Assembly: GCF_012912005.1 (NCBI RefSeq)
Contig: NZ_JABBEA010000004.1
Coordinates: forward strand, 62,001 to 126,000
Direction: 5' to 3'
DNA: 64,000 nucleotides
DNA from: Paenibacillus sp. SZ31
Lineage (GTDB): Bacteria; Bacillota; Bacilli; Paenibacillales; Paenibacillaceae
Shown here: positions 8,059 through 16,135 of the stretch, piece by piece
How positions within the stretch are numbered: position 1 is the stretch's first letter
How the letters are laid out: each line of letters opens with the position of its first letter
Notes under the pieces: generated by a model
Databases searched by the model: none
Told to the model about the DNA's origin: nothing
The model's input: only the letters and a program-made list of their open reading frames with translations
Made by a program: the position numbers and the translations under genes

Positions 8059-9948
8059 CTACCACAACGGAATATACACCGGATAACTCGTATCCTCTTC
8101 AGCTGCACCAGGCCTTCTCTTTACCCACAATCGGCGCAGATCAGGCAGACCATGCCCCGCAACATGATAACCACGCAGAGAAGAATGATGCGCATGTTCT
8201 TCCTTGAAGCTGTACGTAGGCAGAAGCAACGCCTCCTGAATAAGTCGATCTTCCAGCTGTATCAATCTATTCAACCGCTCCGCTGGTTCCTGGATCATGA
8301 CCACTCGTCCGCATTCCTGTTCCAGTTCATGTCTCCAGTAATCATTCATCGCAATCAGGAATAACGTGCTCTGGAAGGTATACATCGTCACCAGACTCAG
8401 CACGACATGATCATCGAACACTTCTCCTGTATAGATCAGATCACAATCCCTGAATCCATCTTGATAGACTGCATGGACCGGGTCTCCCGGCATAATGCAT
8501 ATATGTAAGCCAATCTGTTCACATCTCTCTGCAAACCAGATCATGTCTGCCTCCATCTTCTCTCCTTCTTCCACCCACAGATCTAATATCTGCCCCTGGT
8601 AAGAGCTACGGCTTAATAATGCTGAGGCCCGCGCCAGCGAAGACTCTATTAAAGTTGCTGATTTGGGGTAACCTTCTGGTTGATCCAATCTTTCTGATCG
8701 TTGTTTCCACGGCCCCCCTTGATCCGGACTCTCCATTAGATGCTGGTTCTGAACTCGTCCTCGAATCAGACTATAGGCAGCCTGCGTGTTTGTGCCCCCA
8801 AGCGCTTCCGACAACTCATGTGCATTCAATAGCAGTTGGACAGCCAGGCGAAAATTCACATCATGCTGTGGCCCTTTCTTTTGCATATTAAACGTCATAT
8901 ACACACCGCCCTGCATCTCATGCTGTACGGCACGAGGTTGTGCATCCGGAAATAAATCATGCTTGATGATGGACTCCGCCTTTGCCGAGTGAGGGAGCTG
9001 CCACACTTCAACGCGATCCACATAAGCCCGTCCTCTGAAATAGGCAAGGAACACCTCAAGCACAAGCAACTTCGAATCATGACGAGTCAATCGATAAGGT
9101 CCAGTTCCAATCGGATGAAGCGGGTTCATCTCCACATCTCTAGGCAGGATAGATGCACACATACTGCTCATCAGATCAGGGAACATAAAGTTTGGCTTAT
9201 TCAACACAAAACGTACAGTCAACTGGTCATACGCCTCTATGCTCTCAATCGAACCAAACAGCGGCCTGGAAGGATTACTCCTGTCAGAGATAATACGATC
9301 AAAGGTAAACTTGACGTCCTCTGCATCGAGAATCCTTCCATGATGAAAAGGTATGCCTTTGTGCAGATAAAAGGTCCATTCCCTTCCATCCGCATCACTC
9401 TCCCATGCCATAGCCAGACTCGGCTCGCAGACTTGGCGTTCAGCATTATAGCGAACCAAACGATCGAACACCTCTGCAATGATGAAAACTTCTCCCCACA
9501 CCGCCGTCTGCGTTGGGTCGAGAGTCTTAAACGGCGTATTCTGCGGAATCCGTAATGTATCCACTCGCCCTCTGGCTCCCTCGTTCGAACGCAGACCGAA
9601 TTGATGCTGCATTTGCTGCATCAGATGTTCTCGCATCGTAATTGGTAAGGTGGAGGCCAATTCATAGGCGTCCTCGATCCTGTTCCCATTCAGGAGATGG
9701 TCAAACCGTTCACGAGCCACTTCAAGCAGCGGGACGCAAAAGACAAGTATCGATTTTTTGCCTCTGCCGCGCTGCGGGTTCCACATGACCCATCCGTTCT
9801 CCTTGAATTTGTTCATAATAAGGTTCATGTTACGCATGGTACAACATAAATGATCGGCGAGTTCACCTACCGTTGTATGTACTTCTTGTTTCTCATGCAC
9901 ATGCAGAAAGTTCAATCGCAATTGAATGTAATGTTCTGATACGTCCAT
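8059..9948 (-). CDS. SgrR-type regulator: winged helix fused to ABC substrate-binding domain
   Basis: 629 residues. Residues 1-110 form a winged-helix DNA-binding domain like that of SgrR (VGELADHLCCTMRNMNLIMN, then GWVMWNPQRGRGKKS); the rest resembles family 5 solute-binding proteins (NTPFKTLDPTQT, EWTFYLHKGIPFHHGRILDAEDVKFT in two pieces, PIGTGPYRLTRHD). There is no signal peptide, so it is a cytoplasmic sensor-regulator rather than a transporter part. In E. coli SgrR activates the sugar-phosphate-stress sRNA gene sgrS and the adjacent MFS exporter gene setA. Here an MFS exporter is divergent, 165 bases away, so it is the likely target. ATG at 9948 follows GGGAGG. Ligand unknown. Confidence 0.9.
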   Translation of the reverse strand: MDVSEHYIQLRLNFLHVHEKQEVHTTVGELADHLCCTMRNMNLIMNKFKENGWVMWNPQRGRGKKSILVFCVPLLEVARERFDHLLNGNRIEDAYELASTLPITMREHLMQQMQHQFGLRSNEGARGRVDTLRIPQNTPFKTLDPTQTAVWGEVFIIAEVFDRLVRYNAERQVCEPSLAMAWESDADGREWTFYLHKGIPFHHGRILDAEDVKFTFDRIISDRSNPSRPLFGSIESIEAYDQLTVRFVLNKPNFMFPDLMSSMCASILPRDVEMNPLHPIGTGPYRLTRHDSKLLVLEVFLAYFRGRAYVDRVEVWQLPHSAKAESIIKHDLFPDAQPRAVQHEMQGGVYMTFNMQKKGPQHDVNFRLAVQLLLNAHELSEALGGTNTQAAYSLIRGRVQNQHLMESPDQGGPWKQRSERLDQPEGYPKSATLIESSLARASALLSRSSYQGQILDLWVEEGEKMEADMIWFAERCEQIGLHICIMPGDPVHAVYQDGFRDCDLIYTGEVFDDHVVLSLVTMYTFQSTLFLIAMNDYWRHELEQECGRVVMIQEPAERLNRLIQLEDRLIQEALLLPTYSFKEEHAHHSSLRGYHVAGHGLPDLRRLWVKRRPGAAEEDTSYPVYIPLW

Positions 9949-10113
9949 ATATGTCCTCCCTTCTTCTATGTTCTAACTTCTATCTTTTAAGTACTTTGCT
10001 CCATCTACTAAAATACGAAATCCATTCGGTTGCTTCTACAGTTTTTCTTCAGGTTTTCCTCCATTATACTCAGTAACATCAACATGACCAGCGGGAAGGA
10101 AGAAGAACGACTT

Positions 10114-11409
10114 ATGAAATACGCCGATTTGCACCCGAACATCAGGATACGTATCATTACTGATTTTTTCACTGATCTAACCCAGAAGTCCATCATTCCA
10201 TTCATGGCGATCTATCTGAGTGTTCAGGTTGGCGCAGGCTTGGCGGGGTTATTGCTGACGGTCAATATTGTGGCTTCCATGATTGTGGGGTTGTGGGCAG
10301 GATATTGGTCTGACCGAATTGGACGAAAGAAATTAATGGTGATCGCACAAGGTCTGCAGGTCGTAGCTCTACTTTGCTTGGCCAGCGCCAACTCGCCGTG
10401 GATGGATTCGATCATCGTCACTTGTGTCATGTTTCTGCTCAGCAGTCTCAGTTCAGGGATCACCGTCCCCATTGCTAATGCCATGATTGTCGATGTAAGC
10501 AGTGAACATGAACGCCATTATGTATACGCATTGCAATATTGGACAACCAACGTTGCTGTAACCTTTGGCGCACTGATGGGCGGACTATTTTTCGAATCAT
10601 TTCGTTTTCTATTGTTCAGTCTGGTATCCCTGGAAAGTATGGCTACTCTTTTTATTTTGGTCTTTATGGTTCGTGAAACAATGGATAAACGTGCAATTAG
10701 TAGTACAAATCATTCCAAGGGTTCCGGTCCATCCACCAGACTAATGAAGGCAGATGCTCCAATCCAGAAGAACATACTGAACACATACTGGGCGGTCTTT
10801 CAAGACAAACGTTTTATGGTATTTTTCATGGCTACAGTACTTGCTGTCTCCCTGGAATTCCAGTTGGATAAATACATCGCTGTTCGTTTAAAAAGTGAAT
10901 TCACCGCCCAACTGTTCGGCTCAGATATTTCAGGTCTGCATATGTTCAGCCTGATCATGGTAATCAACACCGTACTTGTCGCGTTGGTTGCCATTCCATT
11001 CTCCAGATGGATAGGTCGTTTCCCGTCCCGATCTATCATGACTGTCGGCATGCTCCTCTATACCGCAGGTTTCACCGTACTCGCTTTTAGCAACTGGTCC
11101 TGGTTACTTATCTCATCCGCTATACTGCTGACCATTGGAGAATTGATGTACGCTCCTGTTCGTCTAGTTATGCTCGCGGGTATGATTCCCGATTCGGACC
11201 GTGCTGCCTACATGGCTGCTGACGGGTTGAGCTATAACGCAGCTGCCCTCCTCGGAAGTCTCGGGTTAAGCATTGGTGCCTTTCTGCCTTCATATGCGAT
11301 GGCTGGTCTGTATGTACTTATGGGGCTTGGAGCGCTCGTCTTTTTCCGAATGTTACTTCGCAAGACAGAGAAACAGAATGAACATCTGCCATGTGCAGAT
11401 GCATCTTGA
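10114..11409 (+). CDS. MFS transporter (exporter-like)
   Basis: Inner-membrane major facilitator protein of 431 residues with twelve predicted helices. The loop 2-3 motif AGYWSDRIGRKKLMV near residue 75 is typical of drug and sugar efflux members (MFS motif A). The start MKYADLHPNIRIR at 10114 follows GGAAGGAAG; upstream in-frame ATGs have no binding site. It diverges from the SgrR-type regulator, which mimics the sgrR/setA arrangement of enterobacteria, so sugar or glycoside efflux is a fair guess, but substrate cannot be read from sequence. A terminator follows at 11443. Confidence 0.88.
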   Translation: MKYADLHPNIRIRIITDFFTDLTQKSIIPFMAIYLSVQVGAGLAGLLLTVNIVASMIVGLWAGYWSDRIGRKKLMVIAQGLQVVALLCLASANSPWMDSIIVTCVMFLLSSLSSGITVPIANAMIVDVSSEHERHYVYALQYWTTNVAVTFGALMGGLFFESFRFLLFSLVSLESMATLFILVFMVRETMDKRAISSTNHSKGSGPSTRLMKADAPIQKNILNTYWAVFQDKRFMVFFMATVLAVSLEFQLDKYIAVRLKSEFTAQLFGSDISGLHMFSLIMVINTVLVALVAIPFSRWIGRFPSRSIMTVGMLLYTAGFTVLAFSNWSWLLISSAILLTIGELMYAPVRLVMLAGMIPDSDRAAYMAADGLSYNAAALLGSLGLSIGAFLPSYAMAGLYVLMGLGALVFFRMLLRKTEKQNEHLPCADAS

Positions 11410-11442
11410 TTTCACTTCTCCGGCAACAAAATAATCATGCAA

Positions 11443-11469
11443 GGGAGCCCTGCAGGCTCTCTTTTTTTT
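11443..11469 (+). terminator. Terminator of the MFS gene
   Basis: GGGAGCC pairs with GGCTCTC around CTGCA and is followed by eight T residues. Confidence 0.85.
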
Positions 11470-11480
11470 GCCCATTATCA

Positions 11481-11494
11481 TTACTTTAAAGTAA
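11481..11494. promoter_or_regulatory. Palindromic candidate operator for the XRE regulator
   Basis: Perfect 14-base palindrome TTACTTTAAAGTAA in the AT-rich leader of the XRE gene, near -10-like TATATTATA sequences at about 11510-11520. XRE repressors commonly bind such sites in their own promoter; binding here is inference. Confidence 0.4.
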
Positions 11495-11571
11495 ATTATC
11501 ATAAACATTTTGTATATTATAGTTTACATTTAGTTAAATATCATGTACATTAGGTTCATGGAGGTGAGTAA

Positions 11572-11781
11572 GTGGAAGAATTACACAATCACGTTCGGGA
11601 GTTACGAGCCAGAGACCGGCTGTCCCAAGCGGAACTAGCCAAGCTCATTGGCGCATCCCGTCAAACCATTGCCCTGATTGAACGTGGAGATTATTCTCCA
11701 TCCGTCGTCCTGGCATTAAAAATAGCCCACGTCTTTCGTGAACCAATCGAAAAAATCTTTGAGTTGAAAGGTGGAGATTAG
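11572..11781 (+). CDS. Small XRE-family helix-turn-helix regulator
   Basis: DNA-binding protein of 69 residues that is almost wholly a lambda-Cro-type HTH: HNHVRELRARDRLSQAELAKL, then GASRQTIALIERGDYSPSV and LALKIAHVFREPIEKIFEL. This resembles the YgzD-like group. GTG start at 11572 is preceded by GGAGGTGAG. The next gene begins one base after the stop, so the two are cotranscribed and probably work together; such small XRE genes are often paired with multi-pass membrane proteins like DUF3169. Likely autoregulated through the palindrome at 11481. Confidence 0.9.
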   Translation: MEELHNHVRELRARDRLSQAELAKLIGASRQTIALIERGDYSPSVVLALKIAHVFREPIEKIFELKGGD

Positions 11782-11782
11782 A

Positions 11783-12553
11783 TTGAAAAATTCATCATCC
11801 TCATCCATTAAGAAGCGGTTGCGTCTTCCCTTGTATGCAGCAGGTGGCGCTGTAGTTGGTTTTATCGGAGCTAACGGGGTCCGCAAAGTCCCTTCTGATC
11901 TGAACTGGACGCTATCCGTGTATTATGACTATGATCTCTTATTCGCAATCCTTGCGGCTCTTGTGGTAGTTATGATGTTGTGGAACATATTCAGTCTCTC
12001 CAGCACGCCATCTTTTCCTCCGATGGAAGAAGAAACTTATGGAGAGTCTGATTCACTCATCTCTCCCGCAGAGCGTTCCCTCGGAAAAGCGATGATCCTC
12101 AGCGGATTCAGTGTTATTGTTGCGTTTACCTGGGCAGCACTGGCCTTGTCCTTGTACGCATCCAACAGAAACATGCCGAATTATCCAGAACTGTTTAACC
12201 TCGTGAATCTCGTTGCTTCGTGTATCTCTATTATCATCGTCGTGGTAGTGCAAACTCTGACTGTGAAGCGATACAACCGTTATTATCCTGAACGTGCTCT
12301 GGATCTGAACTCGCGCAATATGAAGAAGGATCATTTTGAGAAGCTGGATGAAGGCGAGAAATGGCTTGTGTATCGCGCAGCCTATCGTTCTTTTCAGATG
12401 ATGAATGTACTTCTTGGTGTCGGAATGGTCTCTATGGTTCTATATTCGATTCTCTTTACCTTTGCTCCATTCCCAATTGTAATGCTCTCTGTGATCTGGA
12501 TTGCCAACATCGGAATCTATTATCGTGAAACCTATCGTGCGAGTAAGCAGTAA
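11783..12553 (+). CDS. DUF3169 family multi-pass membrane protein
   Basis: 256 residues with about six hydrophobic segments (LYAAGGAVVGFIGANG, LFAILAALVVVMMLW, MILSGFSVIVAFTWAALAL, VASCISIIIVVVVQTL, MMNVLLGVGMVSMVLYSIL, FPIVMLSVIWIANIGIY). The ERALDLNSRNMKKDHFEKLD segment between helices fits DUF3169. I chose TTG at 11783 (after GGTGGAG) directly behind the XRE stop. Function of the family is unknown; the tight coupling with an XRE regulator suggests a regulator-membrane protein pair, perhaps a stress or antimicrobial response unit. That last point is inference only. Confidence 0.82.
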   Translation: MKNSSSSSIKKRLRLPLYAAGGAVVGFIGANGVRKVPSDLNWTLSVYYDYDLLFAILAALVVVMMLWNIFSLSSTPSFPPMEEETYGESDSLISPAERSLGKAMILSGFSVIVAFTWAALALSLYASNRNMPNYPELFNLVNLVASCISIIIVVVVQTLTVKRYNRYYPERALDLNSRNMKKDHFEKLDEGEKWLVYRAAYRSFQMMNVLLGVGMVSMVLYSILFTFAPFPIVMLSVIWIANIGIYYRETYRASKQ

Positions 12554-12566
12554 TACATGGGTAAGT

Positions 12567-12684
12567 GAATCAATTTCATAATACCTTTAGCTGCTTCAAT
12601 GAAGGCTAGATATAGATCAAAACGGTTCAATTTGTCTATATCTAGTTACACAATTCCATTTTTAGTGAGTTATGAAATTGATTC
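12567..12684. repeat. Nested palindromic element (118 bases)
   Basis: Outer arms GAATCAATTTCATAA (12567-12581) and its exact complement at 12670-12684, inner arms CTAGATATAGA (12606-12616) and its exact complement at 12635-12645. No T-run follows, so it is not a standard terminator. It could be a miniature inverted-repeat element or an RNA structure between the DUF3169 gene and the serine hydrolase gene. Confidence 0.75.
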
Positions 12685-12726
12685 GAGTAACTTTTTTTGT
12701 AAATATTTTCATAAAGGAGTGTTTGC

Positions 12727-14934
12727 ATGCATTTATCCAAACGAAAGACCCGTCTAAGGTTCACCTCCCTAACAGGAGCTTTTATGGCTGTGGTTCTGTC
12801 TCTCAGTCTGTGGGTACCCGCAGTTCAGGCGGAGACCGCGACTCCAGTAGCTGCTGAACAAGGAAAGACGAAAGCGCTGACAACTGAATCGGCTACAGCA
12901 TTTCTGGATTCATTCTTCGATTCACCTGAGGCAAAAGCCCATTATGTGGGAGCCTCCGTTGTTGTTGTGAAGGATGGCAAAGTTCTGGCGGAAAAAGGAT
13001 ATGGCTTCTCCGATGTGGAGAGTAAAACAGCGATCGATCCGAAAAATACGGCCTTCCGTGTAGCCTCTGTCTCCAAAACGTTCACGTCAGCAGCTGTAAT
13101 GCAGCTGGTGGAGCAAGGCAAGGTTGATCTGCAAGCTGATTTTCAGACCTATGTGAAAGGGCTCAAATTTGATAATCCTTTTGACAAACCTGTAACTGTA
13201 GAGAACCTGCTCACACACACGACCGGATTTGAGATCCGTGATCCGCAGCAGGAAGACATCCATACTGATTTTGACAAGTACATAGCGATGGAGGATTACG
13301 CCCAGCAACATATGCCTCCTGTCGTTCGAGAGCCTGGTAGCGCCTACATGTACGATAACTTCTCGTTTTTGCTACTCGGCATGATTGTCGAGAATGTAAG
13401 TGGCGAGCCCTTTGAATCTTATATGCAACAACATATCTTCAAACCGCTAGGCATGGATAACAGCAGCTTCATGCTGAACGACAAGTTCCAAAAGCAGCTA
13501 GCTACAGGCTATGATGCGGCACACAATCCGCTTGATCTGTACACCATCTCTCCAACACCAATGCCTCAAGGTGGCATGTTGTCTACCGCTGAGGACATCG
13601 GGAAGTTCATGATTGCGTTCCTGAATGATGGCGTGAAGGACAACGAGCGAATTTTCAAAGAATCCACAGTGAAAAGTATGGAACAATACCGTTCCTCCAT
13701 TCATCCACTGTTACCAAACACCACGTATGGATTTGAAGCTGCATTTCAGCTTCCCGGAGCAGGAAGTAGTCCAAAAATTATTACAAAAGGAGGCGACCTG
13801 ACTGGATTCAGCTCTTATCTCTTCCTTATTCCCGAGCAAAATACAGGCGTCTTCCTTACCTATAATCAGAATGGAGCACTTCGTAATCTGTTCTATCCAG
13901 CCTTTATCCAGAACTTCTTCCCGCAATATGCAGAGCCTGTACAGTTCAAGGAATACACGCCACAATCCACCGAAGAGTTACAACGCCTCACCGGATTGTA
14001 CGCGGATCTGCGAATTAGCACGATCGTTAGTTCCCTGAAAAATAGCGGCACAGAGCCTGGACAATTAAGTATTTCGGATGCGTTCCTAGGTCAACGCAAC
14101 CTGATTCAAGTGGAAGATAATCTCTTCAAAGATGAATTGACCGGTCAATTCACGGCATTCAAGAAAAATGCTGATGGAACCATCTATATGAAAGAACCTT
14201 ATCTCAACCCAATCGGTTATGAGAAAAAAGGACAGATCCCTCAAGGCTTCCGGGATGTTCGTGAGAACAGTCCTTATGCTGAAGCAATCTATGCAATACA
14301 ATCTCTTGGATATTATGAAAATGATGCTAGCAAGTCTTTCCAACCGAAAACGGCTGTGACACGAGCTGAATTTATTGAGAACATTCTTAAACTGAGTGGA
14401 TTGAAGCCCAGCAAAACTACGCCTCCTGCTGGCACCGACTGGGCAGATCATGCAGCAGCCGGATATATTCAACTCGGATATGAATTGGGTATGATTACTG
14501 GCACGGACGAACAGCAGTTTAAACCGGATCAAGTGATTATCCGACAGGAAGCAATGGTCATGATGTGGAGAATTATGCAACTGCAATATCCTAGCGAACT
14601 GTTCAATGATGTGAAACTTGCGGGGCACACAGATGCATGGGCTGTACCAGCCATTCAGATGATGTATACGCTCGGTATCCACGGACCTGAGGTAAAGGTA
14701 CTGGAGGACGGTTCTGTTGATTTCCTTTCCCGCAAACCTCTGATTCGTCAGGAAGAGGCTGCGATTATGTATGCGCTGCTTACACAACCAACAGATCGAA
14801 TCGTCGCTGAACTGATGGCAGCTCAACAACCACAAGCAGAACCTGCCGAAGGCGCTGAGCCTGCAGATGAGACATCTGAAACTGCGCCGGTTCCTGTACC
14901 AGCGCCGGTCCCTTCTGCGACTTCAGCACAATAA
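12727..14934 (+). CDS. Secreted serine hydrolase (beta-lactamase family) with C-terminal SLH domains
   Basis: 735 residues. A signal peptide (SLSLWVPAVQAE, cleavage after about residue 36) precedes a class C beta-lactamase/DD-peptidase-like domain at about 50-400: the catalytic SVSK tetrad lies in FRVASVSKTFTSAAVM, the second-motif Tyr-X-Asn in YMYDNFSFLLLG, and GGDLTGFSSYL near the third motif. Residues about 510-700 contain three SLH-like repeats (FRDVRENSPYAEAIYAIQSL; DWADHAAAGYIQLGYELGMI; FNDVKLAGHTDAWAVPAIQM) that should anchor it to the cell wall. A Pro/Ala/Glu tail follows. Substrate is unknown; esterase, D-aminopeptidase or penicillin-binding activity are possible. The start lies eight bases after AAAGGAG. 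A strong shared terminator follows. Confidence 0.9.
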   Translation: MHLSKRKTRLRFTSLTGAFMAVVLSLSLWVPAVQAETATPVAAEQGKTKALTTESATAFLDSFFDSPEAKAHYVGASVVVVKDGKVLAEKGYGFSDVESKTAIDPKNTAFRVASVSKTFTSAAVMQLVEQGKVDLQADFQTYVKGLKFDNPFDKPVTVENLLTHTTGFEIRDPQQEDIHTDFDKYIAMEDYAQQHMPPVVREPGSAYMYDNFSFLLLGMIVENVSGEPFESYMQQHIFKPLGMDNSSFMLNDKFQKQLATGYDAAHNPLDLYTISPTPMPQGGMLSTAEDIGKFMIAFLNDGVKDNERIFKESTVKSMEQYRSSIHPLLPNTTYGFEAAFQLPGAGSSPKIITKGGDLTGFSSYLFLIPEQNTGVFLTYNQNGALRNLFYPAFIQNFFPQYAEPVQFKEYTPQSTEELQRLTGLYADLRISTIVSSLKNSGTEPGQLSISDAFLGQRNLIQVEDNLFKDELTGQFTAFKKNADGTIYMKEPYLNPIGYEKKGQIPQGFRDVRENSPYAEAIYAIQSLGYYENDASKSFQPKTAVTRAEFIENILKLSGLKPSKTTPPAGTDWADHAAAGYIQLGYELGMITGTDEQQFKPDQVIIRQEAMVMMWRIMQLQYPSELFNDVKLAGHTDAWAVPAIQMMYTLGIHGPEVKVLEDGSVDFLSRKPLIRQEEAAIMYALLTQPTDRIVAELMAAQQPQAEPAEGAEPADETSETAPVPVPAPVPSATSAQ

Positions 14935-14984
14935 AAATAAAACATCTTCATATCGATTAGAATTATCATGCTTATGATGCAAGA

Positions 14985-15038
14985 AAAAACAGGCTTGTTC
15001 GGAAGGGTAAAAACCTTCTCGAACAAGCCTGTTTTTTT
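14985..15038. terminator. Bidirectional terminator between convergent genes
   Basis: ACAGGCTTGTTCG pairs exactly with CGAACAAGCCTGT, with a further AAGG/CCTT step; A-run on the left and T-run on the right. It serves the serine hydrolase gene and the helical-repeat gene arriving from the other side. Confidence 0.93.
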
Positions 15039-15085
15039 ACTTTTCACAACTTATAAATCTATCTGTTACGGGGTTATATCCGTTT

Positions 15086-16135
15086 CTATCCGAGCAACGA
15101 AGAGACATGACGATTGCCATTACGCTGGTCGTACTTGTCTGCCGCTACTTGGGCATATCCCGCAAAATAATCCGCCAGTCTACGCAAATCTCCTGGATCT
15201 GCTTCACAAGGGAAGGACGCAGGGAGACGTAACCGGTATTCCGGGGATTCGTCCGCCCAGCGGCGTAACAATGGTGCCGTTCTGGCGTAGAACAACATTT
15301 TGGCAAATGGATCTTCATTATCCATCGCGAACACCAGACTTTCTTCCAGCACATCAATCCCCTTCGCCGGATTGGTACGTGCAAGATAATCCATCTGCTC
15401 AGCAAAGCTTCTCACAAAATCATTTTGACCCTTGATCAACCGGTATCCCTTTTGTTGATGCTTGTCTGCTTCCGCAGTCCGACCCAATCGGTAGAGTGGC
15501 ATCAAGATCTCCGACAAGGTAAGATGCGGAATCTCCGCACAGCTCATTCGGCCTTTCAGGATCGGTTTTGCCATTTCAAGCACCTTCTCGTCGTCACCAG
15601 TAAGGATAAAATAACGCATCATCTCGTCCTGTTCACAGGCTTCACAGTCACTCATAAAGTCTCGATCCATCGTTCTGAACTTGGCATAACTGCTTCCTGC
15701 CTCCTCCAGCTCCCCAAGATCCATGGAGATGCGGAATCGATAATACCAATACGAACGTTCGCTGTAGCCAAATGACTTGAATCGCTGTCCGAAGTCCTCA
15801 AGCAGCTCCATCATTTTATCGCGTGACACTTCCGGGAAACTGGATAGTTTGCCTAGAATCCATTTATACGACCACATTAACGTTTCTTCATCATATTCTT
15901 CCGGCTGTTGATCGAACTTGCCCAGCTGCCAGGAAAAAGCAATCAGTGCTTTCATCGGATAACCGCAGAATGTCGCTGTCTCCACAATCTCTGATCTTGC
16001 TTCGTATGCCTCTTCTTCCATGCCATTCACATCGGCGACTCTTGCCGCTTCCTCTAGCATACCCAGCTTCGCCGGACCATTAGGCAAGCCGTAGGCCTCG
16101 TCCATCAATTCCTCAAAATCCATCTCTGTCTTCAT
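15086..16135 (-). CDS. Helical-repeat (TPR-like) protein coupled to HSP90-family gene
   Basis: 349 residues, acidic, alpha-helical throughout and without signal peptide or membrane segment. Repeated helix pairs such as GMLEEAARVADVNGMEEEAY, WYYRFRISMDLGELEEAGSS and SEILMPLYRLGRTAEADKHQ look like degenerate tetratricopeptide repeats. Its ATG overlaps the HSP90-family stop in TGATG, so the two are translated as a unit. Eukaryotic HSP90 works with TPR co-chaperones; whether this protein binds its HSP90 partner is inference from coupling and fold. I do not know a described function. The residues AEADKHQQKGYRLIKG also resemble a TPR consensus. Confidence 0.75.
   Translation of the reverse strand: MKTEMDFEELMDEAYGLPNGPAKLGMLEEAARVADVNGMEEEAYEARSEIVETATFCGYPMKALIAFSWQLGKFDQQPEEYDEETLMWSYKWILGKLSSFPEVSRDKMMELLEDFGQRFKSFGYSERSYWYYRFRISMDLGELEEAGSSYAKFRTMDRDFMSDCEACEQDEMMRYFILTGDDEKVLEMAKPILKGRMSCAEIPHLTLSEILMPLYRLGRTAEADKHQQKGYRLIKGQNDFVRSFAEQMDYLARTNPAKGIDVLEESLVFAMDNEDPFAKMLFYARTAPLLRRWADESPEYRLRLPASFPCEADPGDLRRLADYFAGYAQVAADKYDQRNGNRHVSSLLG

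Noticed and set aside
14086..14835. 249-codon minus-strand frame
   Set aside because: Lies wholly inside the SLH serine hydrolase gene on the other strand and has no ribosome site or family features.
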